Assembly: GCF_014873915.1 (NCBI RefSeq)
Contig: NZ_JADBEJ010000001.1
Location: 496,001-560,000, forward strand
DNA from: Amycolatopsis roodepoortensis
GTDB lineage: Bacteria; Actinomycetota; Actinomycetes; Mycobacteriales; Pseudonocardiaceae
Direction of reading: 5' to 3'
Length of the DNA: 64,000 bases
The notes beneath the pieces were generated by a model. That model was not told where the DNA came from, ran no database searches, and saw nothing but the letters and a program-made list of their open reading frames with translations. Below, piece by piece: positions 8,828 through 17,909 of the stretch. Each line of letters starts with the position of its first letter. Position 1 is the first letter of the stretch. Position numbers and translations under genes: made by a program.

Positions 8828-9841
8828 TCACGGGTTGATCCGCGTGTACGCCGGCTTCGGCCGCAGGTTCGTGTCGAACAGGCAGGCCGCGCCTTCGCCG
8901 GGGAACGTGTCCGGCACCCACGAGTGGCGGTCGGTGAAGCCCCACGTCGTGAACTCCACACACCGCGCGACGGCGTGGCAGCCGTCCCAGAGTTGCTTGA
9001 AGTAGGTCGCCTGCGTGTTCAGTTTGGTCGTGTCGGCGGGCATCGGGATGCGGACGTCGGCCTCGGTGATGGCGACGTCGACGCCCAGAGCGGCGAAGCG
9101 GGCGAGGTTCGCCTGGTAGCCGCCGGGGAAGCCGTACCGCGTCGCGAGGTGTGCCTGGAAGCCGACGCCGTCGATCGGCACACCTTGCTGCTTCAGCGTC
9201 CGCACCAGGTTGTACAGGGCGTCGCTCTTCGCGTTGAGTCCTTCGGTGTTGTAGTCGTTGATGTACAGCTTGGCCGACGGATCCGCCGCCCGTGCCCAGC
9301 GGAACGCGTCGGCGACATAGCCGTCGCCGAGTTTCTGTTGGAACACCGAGGCGCGGCGGGTGCCGTCGTCGTTGAACATCTCGTTCACGACGTCCCACGC
9401 CCGGATCTTTCCCTGGTAGCGCCCCATCGCGGTGGCGATGTGCCGTTGCGTCACCGACCGCAGATCCCCGGCGGAGAGGTTGCTGACCCAGCCGGGCAGC
9501 TGACTGTGCCAGACGAGCGTGTGCCCGCGGACGGATTTGCCGTTCCGCTGGGCGTAGTCGACGATCGCGTCCGCGCCGGACCAGTTGTACTGGCCGCGGT
9601 TCGCCTCGACGACGCCCCATTTCATCTCGTTCTCCGGGGTGACGTTGTCGAATTCCCGGGTGAGCACCGAACGGTAGTCGGCTTCGTTGGCCAGGTGGTT
9701 CGCCGCGACGGCGCTACCGACGTAGCGATTCGTGATGTCCTTCAGCGGGCCTGCCGCCGAGGCCGGTGGCGCGTTCAGCAGCGCGACACCTGCCAAAGCG
9801 GTGAAAAGAGCGACGGTTCGTTTCAGGGAAATGGTGTTCAT
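8828..9841 (-). CDS. Secreted endo-1,4-beta-xylanase, GH10
   Basis: 337 residues. A Sec signal peptide (RTVALFTALAGVALL, then ASAAG, cleavage near 30) sends it outside the cell. The rest is a single GH10 TIM barrel: acid/base E154 in WDVVNEMFNDDG and nucleophile E260 in VAITEADVRIP, with the GH10 motifs NEMKW and HTLVWHSQLP. It cleaves internal beta-1,4 linkages of xylan. It lacks a carbohydrate-binding module, unlike the nearby cellulases. GAAAGGAG lies upstream of the ATG. It is the last gene of the SBP-permease-permease-xylanase operon, 33 bases after the second permease, so import and hydrolysis are probably co-induced. Confidence 0.95.
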   Translation of the reverse strand: MNTISLKRTVALFTALAGVALLNAPPASAAGPLKDITNRYVGSAVAANHLANEADYRSVLTREFDNVTPENEMKWGVVEANRGQYNWSGADAIVDYAQRNGKSVRGHTLVWHSQLPGWVSNLSAGDLRSVTQRHIATAMGRYQGKIRAWDVVNEMFNDDGTRRASVFQQKLGDGYVADAFRWARAADPSAKLYINDYNTEGLNAKSDALYNLVRTLKQQGVPIDGVGFQAHLATRYGFPGGYQANLARFAALGVDVAITEADVRIPMPADTTKLNTQATYFKQLWDGCHAVARCVEFTTWGFTDRHSWVPDTFPGEGAACLFDTNLRPKPAYTRINP

Positions 9842-9874
9842 CGTGGAACTCCTTTCGGAAACCGAACGGTTCGA

Positions 9875-10693
9875 TCAGCCCTTCACGGATCCGGTCAGCC
9901 CGCCGACGATGCGGCGTTCGGCGAGCACGAAGAAGGCGAGCGCGGGGATCATCGACAGCGCGGTGAACGCGAGCACGCGCGCGGTGTCCTGGGAGTACTG
10001 GGACTGGAACGTCGCCACGCCGAGCGGCAGGGTGAAGTTCGCGGAGTCGTTGAACACCAGCAGCGGAAGCAGGTAGAAGTTCCAGCTGGTCACGAACGCG
10101 AGCACGGCGACTGTGGTCAGCGCGGGCGCGGACAGCGGCAGCAGGATCCGCCAGAAGAAGCCGAGCCTGCTCGCGCCGTCGAGCACGGCGGCGTCCTCGA
10201 TCTCGCCGGGGATCGCCCGCATGAACGGCCGCAGGATCACGATGGTCACCGGGAGCGAGAACGCGGCTTCGGGGATCGCCACGCCCCAGAAGCTCTCCAG
10301 CATTCCCAGCTGGCGCAGCCACAGGTACAGCGGCAAGGTCGCCACGCCTAGCGGGAACAACAGGCCGAGCGTGAACAGGGTGTAGAAACCCTCGCGGCCC
10401 TTGAAGGTGTAGCGGGACAAGGCATACGCGGCCATCGATCCCAGCGCCACGGTCAGCGCCGTGGCGATCACCGCGATCAGCGCGCTGTTCCCCAGGAACG
10501 TCCAGAACGACGGCGAACCGAGGATCGCCGCGTAGTTGTCCCAGACCCACGGGCCGGGCAGGCCGGCCGGCGAGGCGTTGATCTGCGCGGTGGTGCGGAA
10601 ACCGCCCAGTACCACGAACAACAGCGGCACCACGGTGATCCCGAGGACGGCGATCGCGGCGACGTAACCGATCGGCGTCCCGGCGCGGCGCAT
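9875..10693 (-). CDS. Carbohydrate ABC transporter permease, MalG type
   Basis: 272 residues with six predicted membrane helices. Near residue 185 is the cytoplasmic EAA loop, AAVLDGASRLGFFWRILLPLSAPAL, where the transporter ATPase docks. The C-terminal GGLTGSVKG is characteristic of MalG-type (CUT1) permeases. Its ATG overlaps the TGA of the upstream permease by one base, so the two are translationally coupled. No ATPase gene is present nearby; actinomycete CUT1 systems normally share an MsiK-like ATPase encoded elsewhere. The likely substrate is xylo-oligosaccharide, inferred from the linked xylanase and GH3 enzyme. Confidence 0.93.
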   Translation of the reverse strand: MRRAGTPIGYVAAIAVLGITVVPLLFVVLGGFRTTAQINASPAGLPGPWVWDNYAAILGSPSFWTFLGNSALIAVIATALTVALGSMAAYALSRYTFKGREGFYTLFTLGLLFPLGVATLPLYLWLRQLGMLESFWGVAIPEAAFSLPVTIVILRPFMRAIPGEIEDAAVLDGASRLGFFWRILLPLSAPALTTVAVLAFVTSWNFYLLPLLVFNDSANFTLPLGVATFQSQYSQDTARVLAFTALSMIPALAFFVLAERRIVGGLTGSVKG

Positions 10694-11649
10694 CAGTCCA
10701 CCATCCTGGTGAGCGCGCCATCGGTGTCACGGCGCAACGCGAACCTCTGGTACAGCAACGCGAACACGAAGCAGACCACGAACAGGATCACCGCGACCGC
10801 GCTCCCGAAACCGAATTCGTAGCGTTTGAACCCGTGGTCGACCAGGTAGGTCGCCATGGTCGCCGACGCGTTGGCTGGCCCGCCGAGGGTCATGATCCAC
10901 ACCAGGTCGAACAGCTGCAGCGAGCCGATCACCGACAGGAACACCCAGATCCGGATGGTCGGCCCCAGCAGCGGCAGCACGACGTGCCGGGTGGTCTGCC
11001 AGGCCGACGCGCCGTCGAGCGCGGCCGCTTCCCGCAGCTCGGCGGGCACGCCTTGGAGCCCGGCGAGCAGCAGGATGATGCCGAAGCCGATGTACTTCCA
11101 GGTGATCACCGCGAACAGGGTGTAGAGCACGATCCCCGGGTCGGCGAGCCAGTGCTGGACCAGCCCGCCGAGGCCGATACCGCGCAACAGCTGGTCCACG
11201 AAACCGTTCGGCTGCAACATGAGCAGCCAGATCACCGCGGTGATCGCCTCCGACAGCACGTAGGGCGCGAACACGAGCGCGCGGAGGACGGCGCGCCCGC
11301 GCAGCTTGCGGTTGAGCAGCAACGCCAGCCCGATGGACAGCGGAAGCTGGACCACGATGGACAGCCCCGCGATGATCAGGTTGTGCCCGATGGCGCCCTG
11401 GAACACCGAGCCGGACAGGGCGTCGGCGTAGTTGCCGAGGCCGACGAAATCGTCGAGCGGACCGAAACCGTTCCACTCGTAGAGGCTGTAGAACGCCGCG
11501 ATCCCGATCGGGACCAGCACGAACCCGGCGAACAGCACCAGCGCCGGCCCGAGCAAGAAGGTCAGCTCCAGCTTCTTGCGCACGCCCGGCGTCCGCGTCC
11601 GGACGGCGGGTGCGGACGGCCGCGCCGCCGCCCGCACCCGCGTGGCCAT
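10693..11649 (-). CDS. Carbohydrate ABC transporter permease, MalF type
   Basis: 318 residues from the ATG at 11649, five bases after the binding-protein stop. A basic N-terminal segment (MATRVRAAARPSAPAVR) precedes six membrane helices. The EAA loop is EAAALDGASAWQTTRHVVLPLLGPT. It pairs with the MalG-type permease to form the membrane channel of a CUT1 sugar importer. An earlier in-frame start is possible but would lie within the binding-protein gene, so the ATG at 11649 is preferred. Located second in the transporter-xylanase operon. Confidence 0.93.
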   Translation of the reverse strand: MATRVRAAARPSAPAVRTRTPGVRKKLELTFLLGPALVLFAGFVLVPIGIAAFYSLYEWNGFGPLDDFVGLGNYADALSGSVFQGAIGHNLIIAGLSIVVQLPLSIGLALLLNRKLRGRAVLRALVFAPYVLSEAITAVIWLLMLQPNGFVDQLLRGIGLGGLVQHWLADPGIVLYTLFAVITWKYIGFGIILLLAGLQGVPAELREAAALDGASAWQTTRHVVLPLLGPTIRIWVFLSVIGSLQLFDLVWIMTLGGPANASATMATYLVDHGFKRYEFGFGSAVAVILFVVCFVFALLYQRFALRRDTDGALTRMVD

Positions 11650-11654
11650 CGCCG

Positions 11655-12947
11655 TCACTTGTCGCCCGCCGCTGCCTTGTTCACCGCGTCGACGATGCCC
11701 TCCGGGGTGCCCTGCCCGGCGAAGAAGTTCGCGACGGCGTCGTTGAGCGCGGCGCCCACCGCGGTCGGGAACGCCTTGTCGAAGTACATCTGCACGTACG
11801 GCGCCTTCTGCCCGTAGTCGAAGACGGACTTCAGCGACTCGGTCTTGAGCGATCCGGCCGCCGACGCGGACATCGGCAGCCCGGCGCCCTTCGCCGCGAG
11901 CTGGTTCTGCACCGGTTCGCTGCCGAGGTACCGCAGGAAGTCCACGCACGCCTTGACCGCGTGGGTGGTGCAGGAGAAACCGTCGCCACCGCCGAGCACC
12001 GCGGCGGGATCACCCTGGCCGCCGGGGACCGCCGGGAACGGGAACCAGCCGACCTTCGAGTCGAGGTCCTTGTCCTCGGTGAGCGACGACATCGTGCCGG
12101 GTTCCCAGTCGCCCTGAAGTTCCATCGCGGCCTTGCCGTTGGCCACCAGTCCGGCCGAACTGCCCGCGCCCTGCTGGGCGGGGGTGGCGGTGAAGCCGGG
12201 TTGGAACGGCTGGGTGGCAAGGAACGCCTGCAGGTCACGCCCGGCCTTGGTCCAGCAGGGATCCTCGAGTTTTACCGCTTTGACCGACTGCTTCAGCGTG
12301 TCCGCCGAGCAGGCCCGGAGCGCGAAGTAGTTCCAGTAGAACGCGTCCGGCCAGCGATCCTTGCCGCCGACCGCGATCGGTGTGATACCCGCCTGCTTGA
12401 GCTTGGCGACGGCCGTATTGAGCTCGTCCAAAGTGGACGGAGGCGCGGTGACCCCCGCCTGCGCGAAAAGGTCCTTGCGATACCAGAAGCCGACGAAATG
12501 CTGTTCCCACGGGATCCCGTACTGCTTGCCGTCGACCTGCCAGCTCTCGGCGAGTTTGCCCACCGTGGAGAGCCAGTCCTTGGCCGCGTCGGTCAGGTCA
12601 GCGACCTTGCCCGAGGTGGCCTGCGACGCCAGCTCGCCGCCGCCCCAGGACTGGTAGACGTCCGGCGGTTCGTTCGACTGCAGGGCGAGCGGGACCTTGG
12701 TGGTGAACTCCTCGTTCTGCAGCGGCTGCCCCTTGATCGTCACCTCGGGATGCGCCTTCTGGTAGTCCGCGACGACCTGGGCCCAGATCGACTTGAGTGG
12801 ATCGGTCGTGCCGTTGTGCCACCAGGTGAGAGTCACCGGTCCGGTGGGCTCGGCCGCGGTCTCGGTACCCCCGGAGCAGCCGGCGAGCGCGAGCGGGATG
12901 GCCGCCGCCAGCGCGGCGGCGGCGGGGATTCGGCGGTTCGAAAGCAT
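11655..12947 (-). CDS. Extracellular sugar-binding lipoprotein of ABC transporter
   Basis: 430 residues. The signal peptide ends in the lipobox LALAGC, giving a membrane-anchored lipoprotein. The mature part is a family 1 solute-binding protein, with VTLTWWHNGTTDPLKSIWAQVV near the start and GIPWEQHFVGFWYRKDLF and GDWEPGTM in the body. It captures oligosaccharide and delivers it to the two permeases. First gene of the operon; transcription should start from the promoter at 13014-13042, adjoining the LacI-type operator. Substrate (xylobiose or longer) is inferred from the co-transcribed GH10 and the divergent GH3 gene. Confidence 0.93.
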   Translation of the reverse strand: MLSNRRIPAAAALAAAIPLALAGCSGGTETAAEPTGPVTLTWWHNGTTDPLKSIWAQVVADYQKAHPEVTIKGQPLQNEEFTTKVPLALQSNEPPDVYQSWGGGELASQATSGKVADLTDAAKDWLSTVGKLAESWQVDGKQYGIPWEQHFVGFWYRKDLFAQAGVTAPPSTLDELNTAVAKLKQAGITPIAVGGKDRWPDAFYWNYFALRACSADTLKQSVKAVKLEDPCWTKAGRDLQAFLATQPFQPGFTATPAQQGAGSSAGLVANGKAAMELQGDWEPGTMSSLTEDKDLDSKVGWFPFPAVPGGQGDPAAVLGGGDGFSCTTHAVKACVDFLRYLGSEPVQNQLAAKGAGLPMSASAAGSLKTESLKSVFDYGQKAPYVQMYFDKAFPTAVGAALNDAVANFFAGQGTPEGIVDAVNKAAAGDK

Positions 12948-13013
12948 GGTGAGTCCACTCCTGACGACTTCGGCCGAGTAGGACGGGGCGTGACTGCGCC
13001 CGGACTGGCGATG

Positions 13014-13042
13014 AGTTTGCGCGCCCGAATTTCCGATGTCAA
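13014..13042 (-). promoter_or_regulatory. Promoter of transporter-xylanase operon
   Basis: On the minus strand TTGACA (13042-13037) is separated by 17 bases from CAAACT (13019-13014), a good sigma-70-type match by actinomycete standards. The start codon of the binding-protein gene is 67 bases further on. The LacI-type operator abuts the -35 box. Confidence 0.55.
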
Positions 13043-13044
13043 TC

Positions 13045-13056
13045 GTTGTCGATAAC
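13045..13056. promoter_or_regulatory. LacI-family operator
   Basis: GTTGTCGATAAC is a palindrome around a central CG with a single mismatched pair, the form expected for a LacI/GalR half-turn operator. It is the only such site between the divergent binding-protein and lacI-type genes and touches the -35 box of the former. Repression relieved by a xylo-oligosaccharide is the natural reading. Confidence 0.6.
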
Positions 13057-13080
13057 GTTTTACATCGCTAGTCTGACCGT

Positions 13081-14115
13081 ATGCAGCCCAGTTCGAGGGT
13101 CACTATCCGTGACGTCGCCGCCCGCGCCGGCGTCTCCGTGGCCACGGTGTCCAAGGTGATCAACGACCGCTACGGCGTCGCCGCCGCGACCCTGGCCAAG
13201 GTCCGCGCGGTGATCGACGAACTCGGCTACGAGGCGAGCCTGGTCGCCCAGAGCCTGCGCAACCACAAGACGAACGTGATCGGGATCCTGGTCGCCGACC
13301 TCGAACCGTTCTCCACCGAATTGCTCAAGGGCGCCGCCGACGCCATCCGCGGCACCGGCTACGAACTCGTCGTCTACTCGGCGGGCGGCCGGGTCGGGGA
13401 TCCGTCGGGCTGGGAGAAGCGTTACCTGTCAAGGCTTTCCGGCACGCTGGTCGACGGCGCGGTGCTGGTGACGCCGGTGGCTTCGCTGGAAGCCGTCCCG
13501 GGGACGCCGGTGGTCGCGGTGGACCCGCACACCGGTCCCTCGACGGTGCCCACCATCGATTCCGACAACCTGCGCGGTGCCCAGCTGGCGACCGAACATC
13601 TGCTGGAGCTCGGCCACCGCCGGATCGGTTTCCTCGCCGGGCGGCCGGATCTCGAATCGGCCGAACTGCGCAAGACCGGGTACCTGCGGGCGCTCACCGC
13701 CGCCGGTGTCCCGATCGACGAGGATCTGATCCGGCTCGGCGCCTACGATCCGGAGATCTCCGCCCGGTCCGCCCGCGAACTGCTGACCGGCGCGGACCGG
13801 CCGACGGCGGTGTTCGCCGCCAACGACATCTCGGCGATCGCGACCGTCGGGGCCGCCGCGGAACTCGGCCTGTCCGTCCCGGACGACCTGTCGGTGGTCG
13901 GTTTCGACAACGTCCCCGAATCGGCGCTCTGCACCCCGCCACTGACCACAGTGGACCAGCCGATCCGCGAAATGGGCCACCGCGCCATCACCCTCCTGAT
14001 CTCGCTGATCAGCGGGGAACCCGAGAAGGAAACCCACATCACGCTGTCCACGGGTCTCGTGGTGCGCCGCTCGACGCGCGCCCTCGGAACCACGACGAAG
14101 GGCGGACGATCTTGA
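13081..14115 (+). CDS. LacI family transcriptional regulator
   Basis: 344 residues. The N-terminal HTH is classic: VTIRDVAARAGVSVATVSKVIND at residues 7-29, followed by the hinge helix VAQSLRNHKTNVIGIL. The periplasmic-binding-protein-like effector domain runs from about 60 to 330, with FAANDISAIATVGAAAELG and PDDLSVVGFDNVPES. No clear ribosome site precedes the ATG at 13081, so the transcript may be leaderless or nearly so. It is divergent from the sugar transporter-xylanase operon and overlaps the GH3 gene downstream, making it the probable local xylan-utilisation repressor. Confidence 0.93.
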   Translation: MQPSSRVTIRDVAARAGVSVATVSKVINDRYGVAAATLAKVRAVIDELGYEASLVAQSLRNHKTNVIGILVADLEPFSTELLKGAADAIRGTGYELVVYSAGGRVGDPSGWEKRYLSRLSGTLVDGAVLVTPVASLEAVPGTPVVAVDPHTGPSTVPTIDSDNLRGAQLATEHLLELGHRRIGFLAGRPDLESAELRKTGYLRALTAAGVPIDEDLIRLGAYDPEISARSARELLTGADRPTAVFAANDISAIATVGAAAELGLSVPDDLSVVGFDNVPESALCTPPLTTVDQPIREMGHRAITLLISLISGEPEKETHITLSTGLVVRRSTRALGTTTKGGRS

Positions 14116-16406
14116 CCACCCAGCCCAGCGAGTCGCCCCGGCCATGGCACGACACCGCCGCGGATCCCGCCGATCGCGTCCGCGCGCTGATGGACCGGAT
14201 GACCCTGCGGGAGAAGGTCGCCCAGCTCTACGGCGTCTGGGTCGGGATCGACTCCGGCGGAGAGATGGCCCCGCACCAGCACGACTTCGCCGACGCGGCA
14301 CTGGACTGGGACGAACTGGTACGCCACGGGATCGGCCAGCTGACCAGGGTGTACGGCACCCGGCCCGTCGACCCGGTGACCGGCGCGCACAGCCTGGCCC
14401 GCTCGCAGCGGGAGATCGTCGCCAACGGCCGGTTCGGCATCCCGGCGCTGGTGCACGAGGAGACCCTCACCGGCCTCGCCGCCTGGCGGGCGACGGTGTA
14501 TCCGTCCCCGCTGTGCTGGGGAGCGAGTTTCGACCCGGATCTCGTGCACCGCATGGGGGCGCGGATCGGCGGCACCATGCGGCGGCTGGGTGTCCATCAA
14601 GGGCTCGCGCCGGTCCTCGACGTGGCACGTGACCTGCGCTGGGGCCGCGTCGAGGAGACCATCGGCGAGGATCCGCATCTGGTCGGCATGATCGGCAGCG
14701 CCTACGTCGCGGGTCTGGAGTCGGCCGGGGTGATCGCGACGCTCAAGCATTTCGCCGGCTACTCGGCCTCTCGAGCCGGCCGCAACCTCGCCCCGGTCTC
14801 GGTCGGCCCCAGGGAACTGGCCGACGTCCTGCTGCCGCCGTTCGAGATGGCGTTGCGCGCGGGCGCCCGGTCGGTGATGAACGCCTACACCGACAACGAC
14901 GGCGTCCCCGCCGCCGCGGACAAGACGCTGCTGACGGATCTGCTGCGCGATACCTACGGGTTCACCGGGACCGTGGTCGCGGACTACTTCTCCGTGGCGT
15001 TCCTGCACAAACTCCACGGTGTCGCGGCCGATCGCGGCGACGCCGCCGGGCAGGCGCTCGCCGCCGGGATCGACGTGGAACTACCCACAGTGGACTGCTA
15101 CGGCGAGCCGTTGCTCGCGGCGGTGGAAGAGGGCGCGGTCGACACCGCCGTCGTCGACCGCGCTCTCGAACGGGTGCTGCGGCAGAAGTGCGAACTCGGG
15201 TTGCTCGACGAAGACTGGGTGCCGGAGGTACCCGACGAGATCGACCTCGACGACCCGGAATCCCGTGCGCTGGCAAGGGAGATCGCCGAACGCTCGATCG
15301 TGCTGCTGCAGAACGACGGCGTGCTCCCGCTCTCTCCTCGTTACAAGGTCGCCGTCGTCGGGCCGCGGGCGGACGACCCCGGCGCGATGCTCGGCTGCTA
15401 CTCGTTCCCGATGCACGTCGGCGTGCACCATCCGGAGGTGCCGTTCGGGATTTCGGTTCCGACAGTGCTCGACGCGCTCGGTGAATACCACGAAGTCACC
15501 TATGCGCTCGGCTGCCCTGTGCTCGGCGGAGAGGACGCGGACATCGCCGAAGCCGTCGCCGCCGCCGAGGCCGCGGAAGTCTGTGTCGCCGTGCTAGGGG
15601 ACCGCGCGGGCCTTTTCGGCGGCGGCACGTCGGGGGAGGGCTGCGACGTGCCGGACCTGAAACTGCCGGGGCGGCAGGAAGAGCTTCTCGAAGCCCTGCT
15701 CGGGACCGGGACACCGGTGGTACTGGTGCTCCTGTCCGGACGGCCGTACGAGCTTTCGCGACAGGCCAGCAGGCTCGCGGCGATCGTATGCGGTTTCTAC
15801 CCCGGTGAAGAGGGCGCGGTGGCGCTCGCCGGTGTCCTCAGTGGACGGATCAATCCCTCCGGCAGGCTCCCGGTCGGGTTCCCCGGCGAGAACGCCTCCC
15901 AGCCGTCGACCTATCTCACCGCTCCGCTCGGGCGGCGCAGCGAGGTCAGCACGGTCGATCCGACACCGCTGTTCCCGTTCGGGCACGGACTTTCCTACGG
16001 CGCCGTCAGCTGGGACGACGTCACGGTGGCGGATCCCGCGTGGCCAACGGACGGACGCTGCCGGGTCCGGGTGACGCTGAGCAACACAGGCGACCGCACC
16101 ACGACGGAGGTCGTCCAGGTCTACCTGCACGATCCGGTGGCCGAGGTCGCGAGGCCGGTCCAGCAGCTGATCGCGGCGAAACGGGTCGAAGTCGCTCCCG
16201 GCGCGACCGAGGTGGTCGAGATCGGGCTGCACGCCGATCTGACCTCCTACACCGGGCGAGCGGGCACGCGGCTCGTCGAGCCCGGGGACGTCGAACTGCG
16301 GGTGGGCACCTCCAGCGCGCGGATCGTGGCGACGCTCGGCTGCACGTTGACCGGTCCGCGTCGGGAGGTCGGCTTCGATCGCGTGCTGGCCCCGGATTTC
16401 TCTTGA
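14112..16406 (+). CDS. GH3 beta-glycosidase (beta-xylosidase/beta-glucosidase)
   Basis: 764 residues from a TTG start at 14112 that overlaps the lacI-type stop codon; AAGGGCGGA lies upstream. No signal peptide, so it is intracellular. Domain order is a GH3 N-terminal barrel with KHFAGY and the nucleophile Asp in GTVVADYF near 290, a GH3 C-terminal sandwich with SIVLLQNDGVLPL near 400, then a fibronectin-III-like domain, with VTLSNTGDRTTTEVVQVYL near 655. It probably releases xylose or glucose from imported oligosaccharides. Coupling to the LacI regulator and proximity to a GH10 enzyme favour xylosidase activity, though GH3 specificity is hard to read from sequence. Confidence 0.92.
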   Translation: MTTQPSESPRPWHDTAADPADRVRALMDRMTLREKVAQLYGVWVGIDSGGEMAPHQHDFADAALDWDELVRHGIGQLTRVYGTRPVDPVTGAHSLARSQREIVANGRFGIPALVHEETLTGLAAWRATVYPSPLCWGASFDPDLVHRMGARIGGTMRRLGVHQGLAPVLDVARDLRWGRVEETIGEDPHLVGMIGSAYVAGLESAGVIATLKHFAGYSASRAGRNLAPVSVGPRELADVLLPPFEMALRAGARSVMNAYTDNDGVPAAADKTLLTDLLRDTYGFTGTVVADYFSVAFLHKLHGVAADRGDAAGQALAAGIDVELPTVDCYGEPLLAAVEEGAVDTAVVDRALERVLRQKCELGLLDEDWVPEVPDEIDLDDPESRALAREIAERSIVLLQNDGVLPLSPRYKVAVVGPRADDPGAMLGCYSFPMHVGVHHPEVPFGISVPTVLDALGEYHEVTYALGCPVLGGEDADIAEAVAAAEAAEVCVAVLGDRAGLFGGGTSGEGCDVPDLKLPGRQEELLEALLGTGTPVVLVLLSGRPYELSRQASRLAAIVCGFYPGEEGAVALAGVLSGRINPSGRLPVGFPGENASQPSTYLTAPLGRRSEVSTVDPTPLFPFGHGLSYGAVSWDDVTVADPAWPTDGRCRVRVTLSNTGDRTTTEVVQVYLHDPVAEVARPVQQLIAAKRVEVAPGATEVVEIGLHADLTSYTGRAGTRLVEPGDVELRVGTSSARIVATLGCTLTGPRREVGFDRVLAPDFS

Positions 16407-16432
16407 GCTCGTGAGCCAGTCGGTCTTCGTGT

Positions 16433-16480
16433 CGCGAAAGCCACTTTCCCAACCTTCAACGTTGCGAAAGTGGCTTTCGC
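16433..16480. repeat. Inverted pair of 17-bp GCGAAAGCCACTTTCGC elements
   Basis: Two copies, 16433-16449 (CGCGAAAGCCACTTTCC) and 16464-16480 (GCGAAAGTGGCTTTCGC), in opposite orientation with 14 bases between. Each copy can itself fold as a 7-bp stem (GCGAAAG/CTTTCGC) around CCA or TGG, with one end mismatch in the first. They occupy the junction between the convergent GH3 and mannanase genes. The same element occurs four times at 46879-47010, also between convergent genes. A bidirectional terminator or REP-like role is plausible. Confidence 0.8.
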
Positions 16481-16516
16481 AACACGCCGCCTTCGCCTGA
16501 CCTCGCGAAATGCCGC

Positions 16517-17839
16517 TCACGTAACCGCGCAGGCGGTCGCGTTCAGCACGAAGGTGCTCGGCGACGGATTACCGCCCGTCCACGAGCCGGTGAAACCGAT
16601 CGTGAGCGAGCCTCCCGCCGGGATGCGGGCGTTGTACGAAGCGTTGGTCGCGACGACGTCGGCACCCGTTTGTGACGGCACCGCGTGCCACATGTTCGTG
16701 ACACGTTGCCCCGCCGGGAAGGCCCACCGGACCCGCCAGCCGTCGAGCGCGGTGGCCTGCCGGTTGGTCACCGTCACCTCGGCCTGGAAGCCGTCCTGCC
16801 ACTGACCGGTCACGCGGTAGCCGACAGTGCACGCGCCCGGATCGGGGCCGCCGTACACGGTCGCCTCGCGGGACGTCGCCTTGATTCCGTTGGCCCCGTT
16901 GAAGATCCGTTCGCCCCAGCCGGTGAGCCGCGCCGGGTCGAAGCCGGTCACCATGTCAAGGTACTCGACGCCGCCACCGTTCCCGCTCCAGCTCCAGCCC
17001 AGGTAGCCGATGCCTTGCGCCTGCGCGGTCGCCAGGATGGTGTCCTCGTCGGGGTTCCCGTCGGAATGGTCGTGCCCGAACTCGCCGACCACGATCGGCA
17101 GACCGGCGGCGCGGAAGCGGCCGAGGTAGTCGGTGATCTCCGCGGCGGTGTCGAAGACGCCGTACATGTGGATGGAGAACACGGTGTTGCGGTCCGGGTC
17201 CGACTCGAACACCGCGGCGGCGTTGTCACGCATGGTGAACGTCCAGTCCTGGCCCCAGTTCGGGGCGTCCACCATGAGCGTGTGGCCGAATCCCGCCGCG
17301 CGCAGGCGCTGAACGGCGGCGGAGGTGTCCGGCGCCCAACTCTGGTAGCCGCTGTTGCCGTACGGTTCGTTGCCGATGTTGACGATCACGTACTTCTCTT
17401 GCCCGGCGAGCGCGCTCCGCACGGAAAGCCAGTAGTCCACCGCCTGCGCGAGGGTCGCCGCGCCGGACTGTTCGCCGTAACCGGTGGTGTCGTGCACCTC
17501 CAGGACGCAGATCAGCCGGTTCTGCCTGCACGACGACACCACGGCGGCGACATCCTCGGTGTCGTTCTTCGCCCACCGCTGACCTGACGCGAGCACCACC
17601 CGCACCGTGTTGGCACCCAAGGCCTTGATGTCCGCCAGCGCACTCGTCCGCTGCGGATACCAGGTGTGGGCGTGGTTGACCCCGCGCAGCACGAACTCGG
17701 CGCCGTTCGACTCGTACAGTTTGCCGCCGGACACGTGGAACCCGGCCGGCGCCGCGGAAACCGGCGGGCTCACAACGGCTGCCAAGACGGCTGCCAAGGC
17801 GGCCGTCAGCGCGGCCACGACGGCCAGTGGTCTCCTCAT
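16517..17839 (-). CDS. Secreted endo-beta-mannanase, GH5 (subfamily 8-like) with CBM2
   Basis: 440 residues. The ATG at 17839 is chosen because GAGAGG lies 6 bases upstream. A signal peptide ends in PPVSAAPAG near 30. The GH5 barrel at 33-330 has VNHAHTWYPQRT, acid/base E158 in NIGNEPYGN, nucleophile E253 in IVVGEFGHDHSDG, and GYLGWSWSGNGGG. This combination matches Streptomyces GH5_8 mannanases. A C-terminal family 2 binding module at about 335-440 (GYRVTGQWQDGFQAEVTVTN) targets crystalline cellulose. It cleaves beta-mannan in plant cell walls. It lies 70 bases downstream of the GH48 gene with a hairpin between, so it may be expressed by read-through from that gene. Confidence 0.93.
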   Translation of the reverse strand: MRRPLAVVAALTAALAAVLAAVVSPPVSAAPAGFHVSGGKLYESNGAEFVLRGVNHAHTWYPQRTSALADIKALGANTVRVVLASGQRWAKNDTEDVAAVVSSCRQNRLICVLEVHDTTGYGEQSGAATLAQAVDYWLSVRSALAGQEKYVIVNIGNEPYGNSGYQSWAPDTSAAVQRLRAAGFGHTLMVDAPNWGQDWTFTMRDNAAAVFESDPDRNTVFSIHMYGVFDTAAEITDYLGRFRAAGLPIVVGEFGHDHSDGNPDEDTILATAQAQGIGYLGWSWSGNGGGVEYLDMVTGFDPARLTGWGERIFNGANGIKATSREATVYGGPDPGACTVGYRVTGQWQDGFQAEVTVTNRQATALDGWRVRWAFPAGQRVTNMWHAVPSQTGADVVATNASYNARIPAGGSLTIGFTGSWTGGNPSPSTFVLNATACAVT

Positions 17840-17866
17840 CGCCATCCTCTCGACTTGCGGGGGAGG

Positions 17867-17900
17867 CCAGGTCCCGCCGGTGGCGGCCGGCGGGACCTGG
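17867..17900 (-). terminator. Strong hairpin between GH48 and mannanase genes
   Basis: A 14-bp perfect stem (CCAGGTCCCGCCGG at 17867-17880 with its complement at 17887-17900) and a 6-base loop lie in the 70-base gap. No U-run follows, so it may act as a partial terminator or mRNA-processing stem that sets the GH48:mannanase ratio. Confidence 0.6.
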
Positions 17901-17909
17901 GGTATGGAC

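Noticed and set aside
8801-10351. Long open frame on the plus strand opposite the xylanase and permease
   Set aside because: Antisense shadow caused by high third-position GC; Arg/Gly/Val-rich translation without any domain, while the minus strand encodes intact GH10 and permease proteins.
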